DNA of 6,262 bases. Origin: Coprothermobacter sp. Lineage in GTDB: Bacteria; Coprothermobacterota; Coprothermobacteria; Coprothermobacterales; Coprothermobacteraceae. A program made the translations under genes and the position numbers. Positions 1 through 5,302 of the stretch are shown here, in pieces. Below the pieces are notes generated by a model, which did not search any database, was not told where the DNA came from, and worked only from the letters and a program-made list of their open reading frames with translations. Location of the stretch: NCBI GenBank assembly GCA_003476705.1, contig DMVM01000131.1, forward strand, positions 1-6,262, read 5' to 3'. Positions within the stretch are counted from its first letter, which is position 1. Each line of letters begins with the position of its first letter.

Positions 1-230
1 TGGCTTAAGTATGTTATTTCTTCTTCGCTCAGACCTACTTTTATGATGCCGTTTATGACGCCTATGGTAGCTGGCACAGCCCCAGCTTCTTTTATGACTT
101 GTTCCACTTCTAATGCCGTATGCAAATTTGCAGGATAGGGCATGCCGTGAGTTATTATGGTGGATTCCAACGCAACTACGGGTTTTAGCGTCTCTATGGC
201 TTCTTTTACGTGTGGTGCGATTTGAAGCAT
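1..230 (-). CDS. psuG: Pseudouridine-5'-phosphate glycosidase, N-terminal part (runs off the left edge)
   Basis: Only the first 76 codons are in the window. The reverse-strand translation begins [12 protein letters not shown] and contains [19 protein letters not shown] and [19 protein letters not shown], the signature N-terminal blocks of PsuG (YeiN/IndA family). The enzyme reversibly splits pseudouridine 5'-phosphate into uracil and ribose 5-phosphate in the cytoplasm. Glu22, in the ALEST block, matches the family's active-site glutamate. The start at 230 is set by a GAGGAGG ribosome binding site (240-246) nine bases upstream. The overlapping ATG at 238 hits a stop after ten codons and is not used. 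The gene is divergent from a PfkB-type kinase across 37 bases. Kinase and glycosidase together form the known pseudouridine catabolic pair, although they are more often co-directional. The family call is firm; the rest of the gene cannot be judged. Confidence 0.93.
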
Positions 231-239
231 ATTTTCATA

Positions 240-246
240 CCTCCTC
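240..246 (-). promoter_or_regulatory. Ribosome binding site of psuG
   Basis: GAGGAGG on the reverse strand lies nine bases before the ATG at 230. It decides the psuG start between two overlapping ATGs. Confidence 0.8.
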
Positions 247-255
247 TTTAAGCAC

Positions 256-261
256 TACAAT
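256..261 (+). promoter_or_regulatory. Possible -10 box of the kinase gene (leaderless transcript)
   Basis: TACAAT ends six bases before the kinase ATG at 268, so transcription would begin at or next to the start codon. A poor -35 candidate, TTTTCA (232-237), lies 18 bases upstream. No Shine-Dalgarno sequence precedes the kinase start, which fits leaderless translation, but this is inference from spacing. Confidence 0.3.
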
Positions 262-265
262 TATA
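260..265 (-). promoter_or_regulatory. Probable -10 box of psuG
   Basis: A perfect TATAAT on the reverse strand would start transcription near 253, giving a leader of about 20 bases that includes the GAGGAGG site. No convincing -35 box is visible 16-18 bases further upstream, inside the kinase gene, and there is no extended TGn. The call therefore rests on the -10 box and its position in the short divergent spacer. Confidence 0.45.
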
Positions 266-267
266 GT

Positions 268-1077
268 ATGGTCCTAGTTTACGGGGATGTGCTCATGGAT
301 GTGTTAATTTTTGAGGAAGCTCCAAAAGTCTATGCCTCAGATGCACAAGCAAGGGCTCTGGTGGTTCCTGGCGGTTCCGCATTCAATACCGCTCGTCATG
401 CTGCACGCTGGGGAGCTAATGTGGGAATTCTGGGTTGTGTGGGCACTGATGGTGGCTACGGTTTTTTTATGGAGGCTGGACAGCGCTGCGGTATCAATAT
501 GCTGCTCACACAAAAGGAGGGCTTCACTGGTACACTGCTCGTGCGTCACGAGAAAGGCGAGCGAAATATGTGGAGTTCTCCCAATGTGGCTCGCAGTTAC
601 ATAAGTGCTCCTGAGGTGGACATCGATTGGCTTCACATCAGCGGTTATGCTTTATTTCACCCTGAGAGTTCTAAGGTGGTTCAGGAGCTGACTGCTAAAG
701 CTAAAAGCAGGGGAGCTGTTCTTTCTGTGGATGCCGCTTCCTACGAACCACTCAAACAGCATTTAGACAGCTTTCTGCAGGTTACACGCGGTTTCGATTT
801 TCTCTTTGCTAATGAGCATGAAATGGGCGTTTTAGCGCAGACTGACTACTACTACAAGCACGTGGTGGTCAAACAGGGCAGCAGGGGAGCCACAGTAGAT
901 GGTGTACAAGTGGAAGCACCCAGAGTGGACGTTGTAAGTACCTTGGGGGCAGGGGACTGCTTTAACGGCGTCTTCATAGCCGAGGTGTCAAAGGGTACAG
1001 CTTTGGTCGAAGCCTGCCGAAAGGCTTCAGCGGAAGCTAGCAGATGGGTTGCCACCGACTTTGAAGGGAGGTATTAG
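268..1077 (+). CDS. PfkB-family carbohydrate kinase, possibly pseudouridine kinase
   Basis: This 269-residue ribokinase-fold kinase should transfer the ATP gamma-phosphate to a sugar or nucleoside hydroxyl in the cytoplasm. It begins with the usual first beta strand (VLVYGDVLMDVL), which supports the ATG at 268. PfkB signature 1 is visible as GGSAFNTARHAARWG (35-49). The NEHE motif (182-185) matches the Mg/ATP-binding NxxE. Signature 2 is STLGAGDCFNGVF (224-236), with Asp230 as the expected catalytic base. It is shorter than typical family members of 300 or more residues, and the C-terminal helix region is brief. Lying divergent from psuG suggests it makes pseudouridine 5'-phosphate (PsuK role), but PfkB substrate cannot be read from these motifs, so no symbol is given. 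No ribosome binding site is visible. The stop at 1075-1077 abuts a prfA relic, so the last residues may come from a recombination junction. Confidence 0.88.
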   Translation: MVLVYGDVLMDVLIFEEAPKVYASDAQARALVVPGGSAFNTARHAARWGANVGILGCVGTDGGYGFFMEAGQRCGINMLLTQKEGFTGTLLVRHEKGERNMWSSPNVARSYISAPEVDIDWLHISGYALFHPESSKVVQELTAKAKSRGAVLSVDAASYEPLKQHLDSFLQVTRGFDFLFANEHEMGVLAQTDYYYKHVVVKQGSRGATVDGVQVEAPRVDVVSTLGAGDCFNGVFIAEVSKGTALVEACRKASAEASRWVATDFEGRY

Positions 1078-1621
1078 CAGATTGAAATATGAAAGTGGTG
1101 TGCACATGGTGTAAAGAGTTCCCGAGACGAAAGTAGGGACCGTACGCACATATCCACGGCAACTGTGGCCGTACGCAGGGAATGTGGATGTGGAAATAAG
1201 GCCGGGAGATATAAAGATAGATGTTTTTCGGTCGGAGGTCACGGGGGCAGAGTAGAAATACTGCCGACTCCGCTGTGAGCTCGACACACTTGTCTACCAG
1301 TGTTGTGATAAACTGCCAGGGTAAAAGGTCGTAGCTGAAAATTAAGGAAAGAGGGATGAAGTACCTCAGGGCGCAGTTCTATGAGATGGCAATGGCGGAA
1401 CAGACAGTCAATATCGCAGAGAGTAGGAAGTTACAGGTTGGAACCGGAGGCAGAAGCGAAAGGTAAGGACATATAATTCTCCGCAGGGGAGAGTCTCAGA
1501 CCATAGAGCAAACAACACTCTTTATAAACTCAACGCCATACTTAACGGAGACCTTGTTGAGCTGATGTATACCCTTACAATTGCCGATTAGACAGAAAAA
1601 TTAAAAGAAAAGGCGGTATGA
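1076..1621 (+). pseudogene. prfA: Decayed 3' half of peptide chain release factor 1 gene
   Basis: This stretch has no open gene, but its three frames, stitched together, spell the C-terminal half of RF1. Frame one (from 1079) gives RLKYESGVHMV, a TAA at 1112-1114, then RVPETK and VDVEIRPGDIKIDVFRS. The frame changes between 1234 and 1242. The next frame gives RGQ (1242-1250), TADSAV, a TAG at 1332-1334, then [16 protein letters not shown] and [12 protein letters not shown] one-base loss at 1463/1464 precedes [30 protein letters not shown], a TAG at 1589-1591, TEKLKEKAV and a TGA at 1619-1621. The PxT stop-codon-reading motif survives as PET (1121-1129), so the source was RF1 and not RF2. The catalytic GGQ has become RGQ. 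The N-terminal half is missing. It cannot make a working release factor, so a functional prfA must lie elsewhere. Confidence 0.88.
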
Positions 1622-1643
1622 GAAAAGGGTGCGATTTCCCGCC
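1596..1643 (-). terminator. Probable intrinsic terminator of the oxidoreductase operon
   Basis: Reading leftward, 16 bases past the dioxygenase-like stop, GGCGG (1643-1639) can pair with CCGCC (1616-1612). A T-rich tail (TTTTCTTTTAATTTTT, 1611-1596) follows directly. Inside the loop GAAA and TTTC can extend the stem imperfectly. The 22-base loop makes it weaker than a standard terminator. The T tail lies in the last codons of the prfA relic. Confidence 0.5.
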
Positions 1644-1658
1644 ATTTTACTACAACCT

Positions 1659-2450
1659 TTATCCTATTTTGACAGCTCTCATAGAGGCCGACGCGTAATG
1701 GAATCCTATATATGGATACGTCAGCGAATCATTAGGCCTTTGTAGAGCAATCGTATACATGAGTGGATAGTAATGGTCCGGAGTTGGATGGGCAAGCTGT
1801 GACACCCTGCCCCAGTTTCGGTAGTTTATCAAAGACTCATGATCGCCTTTGTTGAGGCACTCTTCAACTTTGCTATCAAATTCCACAGCCCAGTCGTATG
1901 GCTTGGCATCAAGGTCGGGGAATGCTGCCTGCCGGATATTATGGACCAGGTTTCCGCTCCCTATTACCAGTATGCCTTCATCACGAAGGCAAGAAAGTTC
2001 TTTGCCCAGCTCATAATGATATTCCGGCGGTTTATAGTAATCTATGCTGAATTGCACTACCGGTATATCTGCCTCGGGGTACATGAGTTTTAATATCATC
2101 CATGTGCCGTGGTCAAGCCCCCATTCTTCTTTGTCAAGTCCTACATCAGTTTTTTTAACAATATCTTTTACCTTTTTAGCGAGGTCTGGATTACCCGGTG
2201 CAGGATAGGTAATCTTATATAGTTTGTCCGGGAAGCCATAAAAGTCATGGATTGTCCGTGGGTTTTCCATGGCGGTTACATAGCTTCCCTCAGTAAGCCA
2301 GTGGGCGGATACACAAAGTATTGCTTTAGGCCTTGGTAGTTCCTTCCCAAGGAGTTTCATTCTCCGGGTAAATTCATTATCAAGATAGGCATTTTCAGGA
2401 GAACCATGCCCAATGAACAGTACGGGCATGGTTTTATTAACTTCACTCAT
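1659..2450 (-). CDS. YgiD/DODA-type extradiol ring-cleavage dioxygenase family protein
   Basis: This 263-residue protein belongs to the LigB-like class III extradiol dioxygenases, in the group of plant DOPA 4,5-dioxygenase and E. coli YgiD. Family blocks appear in order: FIGHGSPENA (12-21), SAHWLTEG (48-55), TIHDFYGFP (66-74), GLDHGTW (111-117), GSGNLVHN (164-171) and HPTPDHYYPL (221-230). His15, His50 and His226 are the likely metal ligands, and His114 and His170 the other conserved histidines. All are present, so it looks intact. Its length is normal for the family. The family uses non-haem iron or zinc and, in tested members, O2 to open catechol rings; the substrate here is unknown. It is the last gene of a three-gene operon, 13 bases after the rubredoxin stop. 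Its ribosome binding site is weak, so translational coupling is likely. Met8 (start 2429) is an alternative start. In an anaerobe the O2-dependent role is open to question. Confidence 0.88.
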   Translation of the reverse strand: MSEVNKTMPVLFIGHGSPENAYLDNEFTRRMKLLGKELPRPKAILCVSAHWLTEGSYVTAMENPRTIHDFYGFPDKLYKITYPAPGNPDLAKKVKDIVKKTDVGLDKEEWGLDHGTWMILKLMYPEADIPVVQFSIDYYKPPEYHYELGKELSCLRDEGILVIGSGNLVHNIRQAAFPDLDAKPYDWAVEFDSKVEECLNKGDHESLINYRNWGRVSQLAHPTPDHYYPLMYTIALQRPNDSLTYPYIGFHYASASMRAVKIG

Positions 2451-2463
2451 AAAGTACCAATTG

Positions 2464-2625
2464 TTAGTCTACAGGTCTAAACTTATCCTTTGTGGAACCA
2501 CAGACAGGACATACCCAGTCGACAGGCAGGTCTTCAAATGCCGTTCCTGGTTTAACGCCCGAAGTTGGGTCTCCTTTTTCCGGGTCATAAATGTATCCGC
2601 ATACACTGCATTTGTATTTATTCAT
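2464..2625 (-). CDS. Rubredoxin
   Basis: This 53-residue protein has both iron-binding knuckles: CSVCG (Cys6, Cys9) and CPVCG (Cys39, Cys42). It also shows the family blocks [23 protein letters not shown] and DWVCPVCG. Four cysteines hold a single Fe and carry one electron in the cytoplasm, typically between a flavoprotein reductase and a terminal acceptor. The start is set by AAAGGGGTG (2634-2642), ten bases upstream. It lies 37 bases after the oxidoreductase stop and 13 bases before the dioxygenase-like gene on the same strand. This suggests it passes electrons to or from the flavoprotein next to it, though the partner is inferred from position only. Identity is certain from the motifs and length. 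Confidence 0.96.
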   Translation of the reverse strand: MNKYKCSVCGYIYDPEKGDPTSGVKPGTAFEDLPVDWVCPVCGSTKDKFRPVD

Positions 2626-2633
2626 AACAATAT

Positions 2634-2642
2634 CACCCCTTT
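2634..2642 (-). promoter_or_regulatory. Ribosome binding site of rubredoxin
   Basis: AAAGGGGTG on the reverse strand lies ten bases before the ATG at 2625 and confirms the start of this short gene. Confidence 0.7.
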
Positions 2643-2662
2643 CAATATGTTTTATTTTAAAA

Positions 2663-4609
2663 TTAAGCTCCCTTTGTTAACTTGGACAAACCCACAGCGT
2701 CCTGAAGGGCTGAGGCTACGTCGCGCGGTGCTGCAGCATCACCTATTATATGTATTTCTGGTACTTTGTCCTTAAGTGACTCGTATAATCCGTTATTCGG
2801 TGCCTTAATTCCCGTTTCAACTACGGCATCGATCTTGTCCAACTTTTCCCAAGTACCAAGATATATGTTTAATAGAGTTGCGGTGCCTTCTTTAAAGTCG
2901 GTTAGCACTTTCATCGGATGCATTATAAGATTATCTCTACCTGAGAGCCTTTTAAAACTATCAAGCAGTATGGGAGGAGTTATGTTTTGCCCATTAAAGA
3001 ATGCTGGTGTAACCCAATGAACGGTTTTACCGGCTTTAACGAATAGTTCTACAATGCCTATGCCTTCGGTAGTAGAGTCGTTATCTACAATAAGTATATT
3101 ATCTCCGGTTACTTTACCGTCAAGTGCATCTAATGTGCTATAGAATGATGCATTCGTAGAAATCACATTAGAACCGGTTGCAATAATGACTATGTCAGGT
3201 TTTTCTTTAAGCACTGTGTCTATATTCGCTTCAGTATTTAACCTTACGTCCACATTGTCCAATATACCCAACATGTATATCAAATACCTGCTGACTCCGG
3301 ATACTCCTCGCCTACCAGGTATTTTGCTTTCCCAGCGTACCCTTCCGCCCAACTCTCCTTCTTTTTCAAACAGAACAACGTTATTTCCTCTTCTGGCATA
3401 TATCTCTGCTGCCTTCATGCCAGAAGGTCCACCACCTATTACCACTATCTTTTTAGGAGTAACGGTTTTCTTGTAAAGGACATCCTCGCCGTAGTCTTTT
3501 TCATGACCTGATGTAGGATTTTGGACACAGCTTATGGGCAAATTCTGTAATAGCCTGCCCATGCATTTCTGATTACAGCCTATACAACCCCTTATCTCAT
3601 GAGGTCTACCCTCTTCGGCTTTCTTTGCCCAGTAAGGGTCGGCTATGAGAGCTCTGGCCATTCCTACCATATCAAGGTAGCCGTTTTCTAGAGCTTTTTC
3701 GGCTGTTGCCGGCCAGACTATGCGACCGTTCCCTATTACAATTTTCCCAGTTGCATTCTTTATCTTCGCTACATCCTCCAGTAGAAATCCCTGAGGAACA
3801 TTCATGGATGGGACGAGCATATCTATACTTTCCCATGTGCCCGTATCGGTACTGATATAGTCTGCAATGGTTGTAAACAGCTTTGCGTATTCAACGGCTT
3901 CATCCACACCGTAATCGCCGGGTAAATATCTGTTAATGCCAAATCTGACACCCAGAGGTTTCTGGCCGATTTTTTCCCTTATGGCTTTTAAGATTTCTAC
4001 AACTATTCTGCCTCTGTTTTCAATATTTCCACCATATTTGTCTGTGCGCTGATTTTTCAAGAGTGAGACGAATTGGCCCAGTATGCCGTCATGTGCAACC
4101 TTAATCTCAATTCCGTCAAAACCAGCTTCAAGAAGCATTTCAGCGCATGACGCAAAGGATTTAATAAGCACTTCTATTTCCTCAATCGTCATCTCCTTAG
4201 GCATTTCACCGACTGTCATATCAGGTACAGCGGACGGAGCCCATGTAGGTTGGAACGTTTCCACACTTTTGGTTTGATTGCCCATATGCGTAAGTTGAAT
4301 AAATATCTTTGCACCATGAGAATGGACAGCATCCACAATCTTTTTAAATTCGGGGATATCGTCTCTTATAAATCCTCTGCCAAGACCTGGATAAACACCA
4401 GTTGGATGTACAACTCTGCTTGGCACTACTATAAGTCCGGCACCCCCTTTTGCCCTTTCTTCATAATAATACATTTCTCGCTCGGTAGGCCTGTAATCCT
4501 GATCCACATAAACCGTAGCGTGAGGTAAAAAGACGATCCTGTTTTTAATCTCCACGCCATTTATATTTATGGGTGTGAACAATTTGGGAAACATGACATT
4601 GTTACCCAT
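2663..4609 (-). CDS. FadH/old-yellow-enzyme type NAD(P)/FAD-dependent oxidoreductase (FMN, 4Fe-4S, FAD)
   Basis: This 648-residue protein has the layout of 2,4-dienoyl-CoA reductase, trimethylamine dehydrogenase, clostridial 2-enoate reductase and BaiCD/BaiH. An N-terminal FMN-binding barrel begins [18 protein letters not shown] (7-24) and contains [15 protein letters not shown] (180-194). Four cysteines for one 4Fe-4S cluster (342, 345, 349, 361) have the same spacing as in E. coli FadH. A dinucleotide-binding fold follows ([20 protein letters not shown], 389-408), and the C-terminal FAD block is [20 protein letters not shown] (621-640). NAD(P)H electrons should pass through FAD and Fe-S to FMN, to reduce an enone or enoate-type substrate. 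The FadH Tyr/His proton-donor pair is not obvious: residue 170 is Lys in EIKVAH, and Trp-Glu stands near the expected His. The substrate is therefore left open. A strong AAGGAGGGG (4614-4622) fixes the start. It is the first gene of the operon. Confidence 0.92.
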   Translation of the reverse strand: MGNNVMFPKLFTPININGVEIKNRIVFLPHATVYVDQDYRPTEREMYYYEERAKGGAGLIVVPSRVVHPTGVYPGLGRGFIRDDIPEFKKIVDAVHSHGAKIFIQLTHMGNQTKSVETFQPTWAPSAVPDMTVGEMPKEMTIEEIEVLIKSFASCAEMLLEAGFDGIEIKVAHDGILGQFVSLLKNQRTDKYGGNIENRGRIVVEILKAIREKIGQKPLGVRFGINRYLPGDYGVDEAVEYAKLFTTIADYISTDTGTWESIDMLVPSMNVPQGFLLEDVAKIKNATGKIVIGNGRIVWPATAEKALENGYLDMVGMARALIADPYWAKKAEEGRPHEIRGCIGCNQKCMGRLLQNLPISCVQNPTSGHEKDYGEDVLYKKTVTPKKIVVIGGGPSGMKAAEIYARRGNNVVLFEKEGELGGRVRWESKIPGRRGVSGVSRYLIYMLGILDNVDVRLNTEANIDTVLKEKPDIVIIATGSNVISTNASFYSTLDALDGKVTGDNILIVDNDSTTEGIGIVELFVKAGKTVHWVTPAFFNGQNITPPILLDSFKRLSGRDNLIMHPMKVLTDFKEGTATLLNIYLGTWEKLDKIDAVVETGIKAPNNGLYESLKDKVPEIHIIGDAAAPRDVASALQDAVGLSKLTKGA

Positions 4610-4613
4610 AATA

Positions 4614-4622
4614 CCCCTCCTT
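4614..4622 (-). promoter_or_regulatory. Ribosome binding site of the oxidoreductase
   Basis: AAGGAGGGG on the reverse strand, with GGAGG six bases before the ATG at 4609. It favours this start over Met6, where the conserved MFPKLF block begins. Confidence 0.8.
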
Positions 4623-4668
4623 GGGATTTATTTATATTTGTTCTATTTTTATTATTCAACATAAGTGT

Positions 4669-4696
4669 AGTGTATCATAGCTATCCCCATTGTCAA
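4669..4696 (-). promoter_or_regulatory. Promoter of the oxidoreductase-rubredoxin-dioxygenase operon
   Basis: Reading leftward there is a perfect -35 TTGACA (4696-4691), a 16-base spacer and -10 TACACT (4674-4669). A TG one base before the -10 makes an extended -10 (TGnTACACT). Transcription would begin near 4662, giving a leader of about 50 AT-rich bases. A second TACACT (4669-4664) overlaps the first. This is the best promoter in the window and fits a housekeeping sigma factor. Confidence 0.7.
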
Positions 4697-4702
4697 GACA
4701 AT
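4689..4702. promoter_or_regulatory. Inverted repeat over the -35 box, possible operator
   Basis: ATTGTC-AA-GACAAT has two perfect 6-base arms around a two-base centre and covers the whole -35 hexamer. A dimeric repressor bound here would block the promoter. I do not recognise the regulator, and no regulator gene is in the window. Chance occurrence is possible in AT-rich DNA. Confidence 0.4.
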
Positions 4703-4748
4703 TTTTATCCAATATATGACAAAAAGCCTCCTTTATTCTACCTTTTAG

Positions 4749-5077
4749 TTGTCTCATTTATGGGTTCACTATAGTTCTTGTACAGAACTGAAGCACGCTG
4801 AAGAGTTAAAGGGCATAACGCTGGAGGGCTTTTCAGGCCCTGTTTACGCAAAGTTGGACAACTACCTTCCCATATCAGGCTCTGTGAGAGCCCGGGGAGG
4901 CATATACGAGGTGCTGTGGTTTGCTGAGCAGGTGGCTCTACAGGAGGGCATTATACCCCTGAATAGCGACTACCGTGCTTTGCTTACCCAGAGGCGCGTA
5001 ATGTTTTCAGCGGCTACTCACTAGTTGTGGGTTCCACAGGGAATCTGGGGCTCAGCATTGGGATCATGGTGCCTGAA
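4749..5077 (+). pseudogene. dsdA: Truncated, frameshifted fragment of D-serine ammonia-lyase
   Basis: The translation from 4749 reads GFSGPVYAKLDNYLPISGS, then ARGGIYEVLWFAEQVALQEG, the central PLP-fold block of D-serine dehydratase (D-serine to pyruvate and ammonia). Near 5003-5007 the frame shifts. One T appears lost from a T tract (four Ts where five would restore MFFSGYS). The next frame continues as SLVVGSTGNLGLSIGIM to 5068, which includes the family's PLP-phosphate-binding glycine loop. The family SIKARGG block reads SVRARGG, so the expected PLP lysine is replaced by Arg. The intact enzyme is about 440 residues; only about 110 remain. The N-terminal part and everything after the glycine loop are gone. 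The right border abuts the moaD-like stop. The first residues after 4749 (SHLWVHYSS) do not look like DsdA, so the true left border is probably near 4780. This relic is non-functional. Confidence 0.87.
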
Positions 5078-5302
5078 TTAACCGCCTAACACAAAAGGAA
5101 GTATTAGTACTACGTCGCCATTCCTTAGCTGTTCTGTTTCTTTTAGTACCGTGCTATTGCGTACTACAAAACCTATTTCCGAGAGAGGTATGCCTAAACT
5201 TTTTAAGAGATCAGCTACGGTGGCGCCAGCTGGAAGTTCTATTTCTCCAGAGCGGACACCGTAGCGGTTAAAGTAATCATTTATTTGAACTGTAATTTTC
5301 AT
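5078..5302 (-). CDS. MoaD/ThiS-family sulfur carrier protein
   Basis: From Met at 5302 this is a 74-residue beta-grasp protein beginning MKITVQINDYF. It has the family core ELPAGATVADLLKSLGIP (22-39) and NGDVVLILPFVLGG at the end. The C-terminal Gly-Gly is the tail that is adenylated and thiocarboxylated in MoaD and ThiS. Together with the adjacent oxidoreductase this suggests a sulfur donor for tungsto/molybdopterin. A further in-frame ATG at 5326 would add eight residues (MYKEFNQS). It has no ribosome binding site and lies before the first beta strand, so the start at 5302 is preferred. The gene overlaps the oxidoreductase stop by 26 bases, a sign of translational coupling. Its stop directly meets the dsdA relic, and no terminator is visible. 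Confidence 0.88.
   Translation of the reverse strand: MKITVQINDYFNRYGVRSGEIELPAGATVADLLKSLGIPLSEIGFVVRNSTVLKETEQLRNGDVVLILPFVLGG

Noticed and set aside
311..1055. Open frames at 311-604 (+), 337-636 (-) and 852-1055 (-)
   Set aside because: They are shadows of the PfkB kinase in other frames, with no family features.
1027..1287. 86-codon reverse open frame across the kinase end
   Set aside because: It has no ribosome binding site or recognisable domain. It lies antisense to the kinase 3' end and to the prfA relic, which explains the sequence.
1080..1640. Structured RNA or group II intron
   Set aside because: GTGTGC and purine-rich GAAAG runs first suggested an intron or ncRNA, but stitched translation gives RF1 blocks across the whole stretch.
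4664..4674. Short tandem GTGTA repeat
   Set aside because: Two copies of five bases coincide with overlapping -10 boxes; no sign of a true repeat array.
4715..4735. Hairpin AAAG-GAGG-CTTT with T run (reverse strand) as terminator for the AOR-moaD unit
   Set aside because: The stem is only four A/T-rich pairs, too weak to support.
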